This document shows, piece after piece, positions 1-13,400 of a DNA stretch of 48,339 bases. Every line of letters starts with the position of its first letter. Position 1 is the first letter of the stretch. The notes beneath the pieces were generated by a model. It did not search any database. It was not told the origin of the DNA and was given only the letters and a program-made list of their open reading frames with translations. The stretch lies in contig JAIPMN010003463.1 of assembly GCA_020650975.1 (NCBI GenBank), positions 1 to 48,339 of the forward strand, in the 5' to 3' direction. This DNA comes from Apostichopus californicus (taxonomy: Eukaryota; Echinodermata; Holothuroidea; Aspidochirotida; Stichopodidae). Made by a program: the position numbers and the translations under genes.

Positions 1-1072
1 TGGTCTCCCCAACAACACTGCTACCCCACCAACACTGTTGCCCTTATCACTGGTCTCCCAAACAACACTACTACCCCACCAACACTGTTGCCCTTATCAC
101 TGGTCTCCCCAACAACACTGCTACCCCACCCACACTGTTGCCCCTATCACTGGTCTCCCCAACAACACTGCTACCCCACCAACACTGTTGCCCTTATCAC
201 TGGTCTCCCAAACAACACTACTACCCCACCAACACTGTTGCCCTTATCACTGGTCTCCCAAACAACACTACTACCCCACCAACACTGTTGCCCCTATCAC
301 TGGTCTCCCCAACAACACTGCTACCCCACCAACACTGTTGGCCTTATCACTGGTCTCCCAAACAACACTACTACCCCACCAACACTGTTGCCCTTATCAC
401 TGGTCTCCCAAACAACACTACTACCCCACCAACACTGTTGCCCTTATCACTGGTCTCCCCAACAATACTGCACCCCACCAACACTGTTGCCCTTATCACT
501 GGTCTCCCAAACAACACTGCTACCCCACCCACACTGTTGCCCCTATCACTGGTCTCCCCAACAACACTGCTACCCCACCAACACTGTTGCCCTTATCACT
601 GGTCTCCCCAACAACACTGCTACCCCACCAACACTGTTGCCCTTAACACTGGTCTCCCAAACAACTCTACTACCCCACCAACACTGTTGCCCTTATCACT
701 GGTCTCCCCAAGAACACTAATACCCCACCAACACTGTTGCCCTTATCACTGGTCTCCCCAACAATACTGCACCCCACCAACACTGTTGCCCTTATCACTG
801 GTCTCCCAAAGAACACTACTACCCCACCAACACTGTTGCCCTTATCACTGGTCTCCCCAACAATACTGCACCCCACCAACACTGTTGCCCTTATGACTGG
901 TCTCCCCAACAACACTGCTACCCCACCAACACTGTTGCCCTTATCACTGGTCTCCCCAAGAACACTACTACCCCACCAACACTGTTGCCCTTATCACTGG
1001 TCTCCCCAACAATACTGCACCCCACCAACACTGTTGCCCTTATCACTGGTCTCCCCAACAACAATGCACCCC
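1..1072. repeat. 50-bp minisatellite, about 21 units
   Basis: The consensus unit starts tggtctccccaacaacactg and ends gcccttatcac. Most units are 50 bp; a variant with 'caatactgcacccc' is 49 bp. Two main unit types (cccaaac…acta and ccccaac…actg) are interspersed. Because 50 is not a multiple of 3, long spurious ORFs open in all three forward frames. It lies in the intron after GREB1 exon 30 and continues past the left edge. The remainder to 1329 is unremarkable intron. Confidence 0.97.
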
Positions 1073-1329
1073 ACGGACAGTAAGTATCAATCGCTCCCTT
1101 CTATCCTTAGTCAGTGTATCAGTGTCCTACAATACTGTTGCTCTAACTTGCCTTACCTGCTTCCACAATCAGTGAAATTAAGTGCTTTGTCTGATTCAGG
1201 TGAACAACAACCACCTCACATACAACACATCATTTTAAGGTCAATCCTTGCTGAATAAACAGTCTTTTAAACACATGTGAAGTTTGAGTTGATTTCAAAC
1301 ACATTCAGCTGAGAGGTTGCAGAACTTAC

Positions 1330-1461
1330 CATTGATAAAATGAAACTGCTTGATGAACTCTGCATCTGGAATTTGAATAAGACAGCTGTTCAGGATCAGG
1401 CCACCAAACTGAACATCTCTGATTTCCTTGGATGGTTCAACAGACGAGGAAACAATATACT
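1330..1461 (-). CDS. GREB1: GREB1 exon 30, last exon present
   Basis: Acceptor attcag, donor G|GTAAGT, phase 1 to 1. Codons 1859-1902. [20 protein letters not shown] and [10 protein letters not shown] match vertebrate 'CYVSSRPHSLNISCSDLLFSG…FLKKFHFLKG'. Because it ends with a consensus donor and not a stop, one further exon is expected left of the window. Confidence 0.93.
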
Positions 1462-4400
1462 CTGAATTGCCATGGAAATAAAGAATGGAACAGAAACATT
1501 TAAATCATGTGGTATTACAAGGCCACTAGAAAGCAATTACATATGTCAGCAACAAGAGCAACATTGTGTCATGGAATAGGCTACAAACAAGCAGGCACGT
1601 AGCCAAGGGGGGGGGGGGCAAAAGGCAACCGCCCCCCCTTGAGCAAATTTTTTTTGTATGTTTTTATGATATCGCCAGTAATTTCAAGCTTAGATGCAAC
1701 TTACAAGGCCTGGGAAATGCCATTTCCAGCGATCTGGGAGGCATTTTCAGCCAACATTTTCTTGTACGGGTAGCGCCAACTCATGGTGGCGCTACGCTTA
1801 GATAGTTTTCTATGCAGAATCTACGGCTCTGATAGTTTGCCTACAGGTTCGCCCCTCCCTTGGCAAATTCTTGGTTACGCGTCTGCAAACAAGGCCAATA
1901 CACTAACCAGCAATAAAGCAACTAGTGATGAACCAAGAGAATGTTATTCAGAACACTACTCACCAGGTACTGATGGCCCCAGATTGATGTACTCATCAAC
2001 AACAATAACAGGATGTTCAAGAAGATCAATATCTGAATTCAGGAGAGAGTCAAAGGCCATCTCTGACAGATACCTCTCAAGGAGGTAATGAGGTGAGGCT
2101 TGCAGTAGCAACTGACTCTCGCTGTCCGGTGAGATGAGGAAGTCCCTGACAGAGACCTCCGGCGTGGTTGAGATCTGCACAGAACTGGACGGATGAATGC
2201 TGGTGTCAGGAAGATCTGGCTTTGCAAGAATGGTTTTCACCAAGGCCAGGAAGTAAGACAGTTTACAAATCAGGAGATCCTTGGCACTCACTCTCCAACT
2301 GAAATCAACATCTTCATGCTGAAATCTACAACAAAGGAGACAATATTTAGCAGGAACATTCGATACTGCCCAACATGTACTTGACTCACAGGCATCAACT
2401 GAATGTAAGTAAAGCATACTGTAGTGGCTTTGAAGGTAAAAATCAACTTAATGTGTTAATAACTTTTTAAGTGATGCAACAAGCATAATAGTTTATTTCT
2501 ATGGCACCTTCAATACTGACAATCCAACAGTGCTTTACAAAAAAAGAAAATAGGCTGTGAAGATGGGAAGTGTGGCCAAAATGAATTACAATAAGCCAAG
2601 ACACAAAAACATAAGATACAGACTAAACTAAAACCCTATAGCTTGTTATGACAACCTTTATTATTATGTAATAACTTCCCCTCCTTAGCTGCAAAGTGAC
2701 ATTCTTTGTGTTTGAAAGTTGTGAATTTCCCAGCCAAACATCTGGCAATTCTGTGTACATACTGTGTACATACTGCCTACATACTGTTCGTATTGTGTAC
2801 ATACTGGCAATACTGTGTACATAAAGGCCATTCTGTGCACATACTGGCTATTCTGTGAACATACTGTGTATAAACTGCCTACATACTGTGTACATACTGG
2901 CGATTCTGTGCACATACTGGCCATATTGTGTACATACTGCCTACATACTGCATACATTCTGGCCTTACTATGTACATACTGGCAATACTGTGTACATACT
3001 GGCCATTCTGTGCAAATACTAGCTATTCTGTGAACATACTGGCCAAACTGTGTACATACTGCATACATTCTGGCCACTGTGTACATACTGTTTACATACT
3101 AACCATTATGTGCACATACTGGCTATTCTGTGAACATACTGTGTATAAACTGCCTATATACTGTGTACATACTGGCAATTCTGTGCACATACTGGCCATA
3201 TTGTGTACATACTGCCTACATACTGCATACATTCTGGCCTTACTATGTACATACTGGCAATACTGTGTACATACTGGCCATTCTGTGCAAATACTGGCTA
3301 TTCTGTGAACATACTGGCCAAACTGTGTACATACTGCATACATTCTGGCCACTGTGTACATACTAACCATTATGTGCACATACTGGCTATTCTGTGAACA
3401 TACTGTGTATAAACTGCCTACATACTGTGTACATACTGGCGATTCTGTGCACATACTGGCCATATTGTGTACATACTGCCTACATACTGCATACATTCTG
3501 GCCTTACTATGTACATACTGGCAATACTGTGTACATACTGGCCATTCTGTGCAAATACTGGCTATTCTGTCAACACACTGTGTACATACTGGCCATACTG
3601 CATACATCATGGCCATACTGTGTACATACTAGCCATTCTTTGCACATACTGGCTATTCTGTGTACATACTGTGTACATACTGGCCATTCTGTATACATAC
3701 TGGCCATTCTGTGTACTTACTGGTCATACTGTGTATATACTGGCCATTCTGTGCAATTACTGGCCATTCTGTGTACATACTGGCCATTCTGTGCACATAC
3801 TGGCTATTCTGTGTACATACAACATATATAAGCTGTGTCACTACTCACCTGTATGGATTGTATTGCACTGTTGATGTCAGCTTGAGGTTAAGAAAGACCA
3901 TATTATCAATGTAGCTCTGGCTATATGGATACTTGGAAAGCTTCCAGTGGCTACTCCATTGACTAATCCCTACCAGGGCATACTGTGTAATACTCTCAAT
4001 GGATTCTACATGCTGAATAACAGTCTTTAAAGAAACCACAACTTCCGAGCTGTAATCAAAAATATATATAATGAAGGAAATGTGTTATCCAAATACTTCA
4101 ATGGACAAGAGAAACATAGATACCTGAAAATAAAATTGAATCTATTAATGTATAGAACGAGTGATCAAACTTCAACCAGATATTTTCTTTCGTGAATCCA
4201 ACTCAGAGAAGATTGAGATTTTTCGGTCATGTGTAGCAAGACTCCAGGAGGACGCTCCAGCAAAGGTTGCTTTAAGAGAAGCATTGAGACATACTGCTAA
4301 ACCAGTAGTAAGGCCTGTGACTACCTTGCTAAATAAAGTCACAATTTAAGGACGTTAACATTAACAATTTCGAGGAAGCAATGAACCTTGCGCAAGATCG

Positions 4401-7400
4401 TGATACGTGGCGGAGGTTAATCACTGAGCATGTCGGATAGACAAACTCAACTTACTACTACTACTAATCCAACTCATGTCCACTTTTTTCTCCCAACCAT
4501 CAATAGTATGCAGCATATACTACTTACATACAGCAGATATAAAACATTTAACATAACACCCTGAAACAAAGCAACAGTAATGAAGAAGAATCGCCCGTAC
4601 CACTGATTATCATCCTGAACTCGAAGCTCCTTCCAAGATACCAACGAATCATCCATCAGGAGAACAAAGGGCCAGACCCTATCTGGGTCAATCCCCAGGG
4701 ACTTCTGTCTCCTCCTCTCAGCATTCATGTTATACTCTGCTATCTGCTTGACTAAATACTTTACACCACCTGTCAAGAAGAAGAACAACAGTAATCACCA
4801 TCACAAACCATGGCTTCCATTTAATGCCCAAACAAACTTGATCTAATAATAATAATAATAATAATATTTGATTTTTATATAGCGCTTTACACCAGCGATA
4901 GGTCTCAAAGCGCTTTACAGACGTTATATTACCCCTGGTCAATGATAACCTGTCCCAGAGACAATCCCTCCAGTCGTCAGCAGTTATATACTGCGCCCAA
5001 TGACAAGTTACCTCACAGGTACCCATTTAACCCCTGGGTGGAGAGAGGCAAGTGAGATAAAGCATATTGCCCAAGGACACAACGTAATGAACTAGGCAGG
5101 AATCGAACCAGCAATCCTTGGATCACGAGTCCGACGCCTTAGCCAATTGGCCACCACGCTCTCTCTAATCCAGGTCAACCCTTATTGTAAATTAATATCC
5201 TTTTTAACTACACTATCAGTCCCTTTCCAATTCTGGCTGTGATAAATGAACCAGAATTTAATGATAATGGTATAAGTAAATGTAGCGAGGCTGTATTAAC
5301 TACCGATATATAATAAATTATAGTACAAAGATAGACACTGAATAAAACTGTTTAAATAGACGGCTTGGCTTTATTGTACCTGTAAAGTGATCTACTGTTT
5401 GAAAGAAAGATTTTAATAATAAAATGATCTCTTAGAAATAATACTCAGGCCACAAATAATTTTGAAAATCAAATATTTCCATGAAAATTTGAAATAATGG
5501 CAGTCGAATTTGAAGAAGTGTAAAACTTGCAAATAATGAAGCTACATGAACATTACTTGCTAAACTGAAGAACTCCTACAACGTGTATTACCTGCACCCA
5601 TGTTATCAGCAACACCGGGAAGAACAACAACGATGTGAGCAGGCCATTGTTTCTGAACAGATGAGGCATCCTTTCCTTTGCATATTAATATGTGTACATG
5701 CTTGGCCCCCTCCATTGCATGATGTAGATTTATTAATGACTGTTGGGCTGGGTTCTTCACCACCATAAATATTGGAGACTTTATCTCCTGCTCTTCCTGC
5801 CAAGATATAAGTAAACAAAAGTTTACAAAGTTTACAAAAGTATTGATAACTTGGCACTAAGGACAGATTACATATAGAGAGATAGCAGTGAAGGAAACAG
5901 CACTGGACAAATGTCAACAAGTCTGTATATACGTATACATTATATAATGTATACATTATATAATGTATACATTATATAATGTATACTTTCATCTGCTTTC
6001 CAAGTAAGCTTGAACCAGTTGATAATGCTCTACTGGACCATCAACAACAATTGGCAACAACAAAGTAAATGACAGCTACTCAATCTCGATGTTAAATCCA
6101 ATGGTTATAAATTCTAATACCTCAAACAAAACATGTTCCTTCATTTAAAACAACAGAGCAACCGAGATGATAATATCCAACATCACTTGTCCATGACTAA
6201 TTAGGAATGAATCTTAAACATATTTAAGACCATAAAACACCCTTGTTTCCTTCAGATTTTTGTTTTGCCCCATAAGGAACTGAGCTGATGACCTGAGCCT
6301 TAATTGATAATTTAATTAATAATTTAATTGATGAGCCTAAGATGTTTAGAAAGGTCACTGCTTCAAGCCATGACAGTGGTAAAGGATAAAACCTAAGCTA
6401 ATGGCAGAATCAAATTAAACTTTGTGCCAATAGTCATTCTTAATTAAATTTGGATCAATACTGTTACTCCTCTCACATCAGGTGACCGTAATTAGCAAAC
6501 AATGCAGTAAAAAATCAAACTCTTCCTTTATGTCCACTCATACTTTCTTTGCTATTGCTTAAGATAATTTTAAGTATGAAAAGCATGAAAGGAGAAGTAA
6601 ATCATATATATATTACAGGGTATGTCAATTATCATTTTAACCTTTTGCAAAATTAATGATTAGAAAAAGGTTACAAATATTGAGAAAACTGAACTAACCT
6701 GACCATTAATCAGAGGTAAGGATATACTGCTTAAATTACTGGTCTCGTGGTCAAAGACAAAGTTGGAACTCTGTGCTGCTGGAATCAGAAACTGCCAATT
6801 CAAATCACCAAACTTAGGATCAGCAATCATGACATTATGCACTCTTGTCTGGGGATGAAAGAAGATAGATAACTTACTCAAACTAGCCAAGAGTAGTTCA
6901 GGACTTCTACCCCTAATCATCAATCTCTCGTTTTGTTGTAAAACAAAAAATCACCAGCTAGTTAAAGCAACCATAGACATGCTGAAATGCTTGACATCAG
7001 TTTCCATGACACTTTCATGCTCACAACAGCTGGTTGCCCTTGACCACGAAAACCTGTAAAATCCTACTCATCTTCACATCAGCTTCAGGGTGTTGTCGGA
7101 CACTTTGGCTTAAATATTGCACTTAACCAGTACTTCACATTATCACTTGATACCGATAAAAAAGGGCTTCCATTTTTCAAGAACACAAATTTTGTGCTGG
7201 TACAAGCATTACACCAGATCTAACTGAAGTAGAGTTATATATAAACATTAACTACACATTAGTGCATTTAGATACCTGACTACTGGAACCTTCGATGTAT
7301 GATTGGCAATCATCACAACGGTGAAAGGCATTGTGGGAGCTAAATTCTGTTAAGCGCTGCAGCACAGTAGGACTTTTCTTCTCCTGATATTCTGACGATG

Positions 7401-10400
7401 ACCACATTTTAAATTCTGGGAAGAAAATAAAAGGTTTGAATGTAACTAGCACCGACAGCATGTAGTTATAATCTACACTAAGTTTCCCTAAGATGGTATC
7501 ACCATTGACAACCACATATATAACAACAACTTCAGGAAAACTAATGCAAGGATGAAAGGGAAATCATTGTCAACAAACTATCACTTAAGAGCTCATATTT
7601 TGAATCATGATAAAGATAATACCCAAAAATAAAAGAAAGAATAAATAGTTACCTTGTCTGCTAACACCAGGAAACCAGACCATACTGCAATGCTTGTACC
7701 TCTCTTGACATAAATTCTGGTCAAAGACCATCTTCTCTAGTATTTCTAGTTTTGGTTCTTTTGTCAGCAGAGAACTGATGTCAGAGGTCAATGGATTGGC
7801 TGGGACCATGGCTTCATCATCGTTCACCTCTACTTCCTGAAGTTTGATTAACATCCTATACAAGACTCGACAGAAATGGAGATACGAGCCAGTCTTCCCA
7901 ATCTAAGGATTTATAAAACCATACAATTTATCACACCTACAATAAGACTTCAAGAAAATTGTGTTTAGAGGATAATCCAGTTTTTACTGCCACAATTGAG
8001 AAATTATTTTTACTTGCATGTGGACAATTTTATCCAAATAAATATTTAAAGTTAGATATGTGCTTTAGCAGAGCGGTTAGATTTGCGAGCCTCCCCTTAC
8101 TCTACAGTACAACAGATTACCTGGAGTACCACAGATTGGTTGATGTACCCATAGTACTACAGATTATGGTACTACAGATAACACAAGTTACCTACGGTAC
8201 TACAGATTACCCTACAGTACAACAGATTACCTGGAGTACCACAGATTGGTTGAGGTACCCACAGTACTACAGATTATGGTACTACAGATAACACAAGGTA
8301 CCTAGGGTACTACAGATTACCCTACAGTACAACAGATTACCTGGAGTACCACAGATTGGTTGAGGTACCCACAGTACTACAGATAATGGTACTACAGATA
8401 ACACAAGGTACCTAGGGTACTACAGATTACTCTACAGTACAACAGATTAATACCTGAGGTGGTCCACAAAGCAGTAACCTCCTGGGATGACTGGTGTCTT
8501 TTTCACTTTTCATTTCAAAGTCATAATGGTGAGCTTTAGGGTCAGTCCATTGCCTGAAGTAACCACTCTTGTCTTTATTTTTATCTGATGTTAAAAGAGG
8601 TCGCAGAGGAGAACACCATGTTGTGTCAGCACAAGGAAGAAGTATCGCAGCCTCTGGATATGGCTGTGAAAAAGAGAAAAAAGTCTTAGAAGTAATATGT
8701 AAAGTTAACTAGTCACAGAATTGTACAACTTTTGCCACATGTTGCTATAAAAAAGTTGTTAAGAAATCTACTGGCTGAAATCAAGTTGCCACTGCCTTTT
8801 ATTGAATGACAGCACACATCAATCAGTGTACAGGCTTTTGAATTACAGCACACATCAGTTAGTGTACAGGCTATTGAGAGCAGCCCAATAACATAAGCTG
8901 ATAATAAGCAGTACTACATGGCTTATGTTAGGTACTGACAACCATGCTATACTTTGACTGACAATTGTTACCTGACATGGTTTTATGTTCCTTAAGCCAT
9001 TTGGCAAAAATAATGTGTTTTTCTCTTTGCACTGCATGGCAGTTTTTCAGTGTTTTACATAGATTGTATAAGTCAGTACATCTCACAATGAAAGAAGCTG
9101 TACAAGAGAAGGAACAAGAAATACCGAAGATTGTTCCTTCTGCTCAAATTCATGTTCAGGTTTATCCTACGGTGTCAACATACAATCAATTCTTACTGGT
9201 TCTTCCTTCATGATTCTTAAGAGTTTACTGATAAGAAAGCCCAGTCAAACTGCAAACATGAATATTTGTGTTGACATTTGTGCACAAGTTTTCAGGTTTA
9301 TGTATTCAAACAATAGCATGCTTCCGGAGACACTTTCAACTTCAATGACCACCGTAGTGTAGTGTGCATAGAGCCCAACACCATAGTGTACTAGTGTGCA
9401 TAGAGCCCAACACCATAGTGTACTAGTGTGCATAGAGCCCAACACCATAGTGTAGTGTGCATAGAGCCCAACATCATAGTGTGCATAGAGCCCAACACCA
9501 TAGTGTGCATAGAGCCCAACACCATAGTGTAGTGTGCATAGAGCCCAACACCATAGTGTACTAGTGTGCATAGAGCCCAACCAATCTGTGAATCTCACCT
9601 TCCTCTGAGCTTCTTGGAGGACAGAGAACACACTCCTTGAGAGTACAATCAGAGGAGGATGCATCTCTGGTCTCTTGCCTTCAGTTTGAGCATCTTCAGT
9701 ACTTATCCTCTCTACAGCAGCAGCAGCAGCAGCAGCAGGACTCTCTGACAACTCTTGATGTGACAAAGACCCAGACACAGGACTTTCATGATGATTAATA
9801 GTAGAATTAATGGCTCCAGAAGTAGTAGAAACATCATCTGAGAAGTTCATACATAGATATGAAAATGTGAAGGGAATTATTCCACAGCGACAAGACTGAG
9901 GGAGTCCTTTGTCTGTATTTGGCTTTGTTTAATCTGCATGACCTTGTTACATACCAGCTCACCCAAGCTGTGCTTAATAGGGTTTCAATGTCTTTCACCA
10001 GGTTTTCAGATTGGGTTCACTATAAGTCAGGTAATGTTCACACTTAATCAAAATCTTCAATTGGTTTGATGTTATCGGAAACCACTCCCTGTTTAGCTCC
10101 ATTTGTTCGTTGTTATTACAAAACTACTCACTATCTACTTCCATTCGTTTACTGTTATTACAATCTACTCACTATCTACTTCTATTTGTTTACTGTTATT
10201 ACAAAACTACTCACTATCTACTTCTATAACTACTCACAATCTACTTCCATTCTATTACTGTTATTACAAAACAACTCACTATCTACTTCCATTCGTTTAC
10301 TGTTATCACAAAACTACTCACTATCTACTTCCATTCTATTACTGTTATTACAAAACAACTCACTATCTACTTCCATGTTATTACAGAACTACTCACTATC

Positions 10401-13400
10401 TACTTCCATTCATTTACTATTATTACAAAACTACTCACTATCTACTCATATTTGTGTACTGTTATTACAAAACTACTCACTATCTACTTCCATTTGTTTA
10501 CTGTTATCATCTTTTTGCTTGGTATCGTCTGCATCACTCACTTCATCTTCATCTAAGCTCCCCTCTCTGACTGTGAATACTTGAGTTGAGGTTTTCTTGT
10601 CCACGTAGGTACAAGCTAATCCCAACTCTTGCTCCAAGCTGGCTAGGTCAAATACTCCATGATTGACCAGGCGCAGGTCAACCACCTTTAGTGATCTGCA
10701 GTACAAGGAATCCAAAAAATATATGTTTATCAGTACTTGAATAATACTCATCATGCTTTACTTTCTTAACAATAACAAATGATTTTAGAAACTTCAGATG
10801 CATTTGCATTAAAAGATGATGAATGCATCCTCTTGTAAAGATGCCCCTAGAGAAGAATGAAAAATACATGCCTGATGCCTCCATGCAAGCAGATACAATC
10901 ACCCTCATACAAACTGTACAATAATAATAATACAAACTAAAACTTGCTCTTAACAATAGTAGCAGCCCATATGTGGTACCTAAATACAACAATCAGAACT
11001 CAAGAAGCATTCATCACATTTATTAAAGTCTGTTTCACCTTTGAACCTCCCACAGAACCAATCACTTATACAAACTGACAAATGAACTGAAAGACTCACT
11101 GAGGCATTGTCTCCCCAGATGTTTCTTTATCACACTGTATTACAATGCAAGGTAACCCATCTAAATCCTCCAAGGTTGCAGGCTTCCAAGAGCTGTCACG
11201 TTGTCTCCAAGTCTATGAAAAATGAAAACAAAGCAGAATGAAGAATATTCGCAGAAGTAAAATGACTTATTTTAATAATCCCCCTGTTGTATTTGGTGAA
11301 GTTCAAAGGTCACTTGACCACACTTCAAGTCAAATTCAGAAATGTCTGTCAACGCAACAACCCAAGAAAGACTACTTATATGCTTTGATAGTTAGGGGTG
11401 TGGATGATGATTTATATTGAGTTTTAAGGATTTGCTTTCAGTGGAAATAAAACTTCACTTCAGGTCAACAGCGCCCAAACGGAAATATTCATAATGTGAT
11501 ATCTTGATTCTTTATTAAAAAGGTCTTCAAGGGATCTGATATGTAGCATGTAGATGTCCCATGTTTAGTGAACATAATGCAATAGGTTTATAAGCCAAAG
11601 GTTGTTTGCAGTCAACGGAGGTCGCCAATGAAATTTACAAGCTTTAGGGTCAGTCCATGCATCCAATGGAAACATGATATTCATGCTGCTCAAACTGTCA
11701 GTACAAGTGCTTTGAAGAATGATATGAACGTAAAGAACATATACATTAGTCCCAAAGGGGACCAGACACCAATATGTGTGTCTTTTATGCAATCATGAAC
11801 AAACACTTACTTGCATGACAGCATTACTAAGGTTACAATTGTCATCAAAACCACATCCATTCAACCAAGTGCTTACATAAGCAAACCACAGAATGAACTA
11901 AAATGTGATAGATCAAAAGATATTAACATGATATGAACAGCTTTAACTGCTGTAATCTTTCACACACCTGTAACCTCTCCAGGAACTGTTGCTCTAATTC
12001 CATCTTTTGCTCGACACCTATGAGAAGAATCTCAAACCGGTACTGAAGACCCAACTTATTCCTGACATCTTTAAGTCTCTCGTGGGCCAGACCAGCCAGT
12101 TGAGGTGATGTGATTCTAAGGAGTACCATGTGGCCCTGGCCATCCTTGTTGTCTAAAGGACCATTGATGAGGTCGTGTACTATCCGTACAGTTACGTCTG
12201 TGGTATCCCTTAGTGGGTCTCCAAGTCTTACTGCATTCATGAGAGCTACAGTAAACTGACGGACCAGAAGATAGGTCCGCACCATCATGCTATGGAGCTC
12301 AGGATACCTGCAGATTAGAAAACATCAGATATTAAAGGTTTTATTCAAATATATTCAGCAATGATTGGATTGTTTTAAAAAATCCCTGGACTCTGCTTAG
12401 ACAAAGATATAGCACTTTCAATTAAATGGATATAACAGATCAAGTTAAGTATCCATAATTAGAACAATGGGAATATTAATGAAATACTGTCTGAAATAGT
12501 AAAGAGGATGTTATGCAAATACATACAGGGCACAGAGGATCTGACAATTACCTTGTGAGTAGTGATTCGGCCATCAGTTCAAAGGTTTCATCTGATTGCA
12601 GAAGGGGAGCCTGATTGGTCCAGTTCATCGTCTCTTTGTAATCAGAAATCCCAAAATACTTGGTCTTTGCCAAAGGATCTTGCAAATCCTGTTAAAAAAA
12701 ATTGAATGTACCAAACTTCTTGTAATTTGTGATCAGTGTTTGTTTATTAAAGAAGAATTTATTTTCTAAAGAAGTAACCATGGGAATATATTTGGTTGCT
12801 AATGTGTCTCTAATCCTTACACTGGCAGGCGGGAACAAACGTCATTTTGCACTGTCTGTCTGAGTGAAATATTCCCCAAGAACATTACATACCATTTTAA
12901 GATATATTTGAGATGTTTGTACTAAGCAAACTCAAGATCAGCATAGTGAAGAAGGTTAAACGTAACAGTTTATGCTATTTTAAGCTACTTCCAGTTGAGC
13001 TTATTGCTTAATAGATTTAATGACTGACTGAATCATACATTAACGCAACACTGATACACTCTCTGTCTAGCGATACATCCAAAGCTCCTCTCCTACTTTC
13101 ACAGCCTGATTAATAAATCCACTGTTCATATAGCCTTTCAAAATGACATGTACAGTTGTCTTTCTAGTGCTATGCATATTACATACAGCTCGCTTTAGTG
13201 TCAAACTTTTACTGTAACATGGCAAATATGGGGAAAGGGGTGTGTGTCAGATGGAGAGAAGTAATTTATATTGCCCAAGTACTCTTGATGGCAGCAAATG
13301 CACTAAATGATCTAAGGCTTACAGTATGTCAATCAGTATTATGAAGACATATCATTGATATACTTTCAACTGTTTGTCATAATAACAACAGTAATCACCC

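Noticed and set aside
1..1072. CRISPR array
   Set aside because: Eukaryotic context, and no unique spacers: the units are contiguous tandem repeats.
38..1258. Long forward ORFs rich in P/T/L/H over the left end
   Set aside because: They are the 50-bp minisatellite read in three rotating frames; no start context, splice signals or domain.
1..1329. Search for the last GREB1 exon in the left end
   Set aside because: Neither the minus strand of 1073-1329 nor the repeat encodes anything like the expected C terminus; the exon must be outside the window.
2685..3914. Overlapping ORFs of Y/I/C/H/T-rich peptides on both strands
   Set aside because: Entirely explained by the 18-20 bp tandem repeat in GREB1 intron 28.
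5099..5165. Genuine tRNA gene
   Set aside because: The tRNA-like head is followed by a conserved SINE body and (ATT)n tail and recurs three times; acceptor-stem pairing is poor.
10066..10584. 172- and 155-residue forward ORFs
   Set aside because: They are the 42-bp repeat plus the antisense of GREB1 exon 20.
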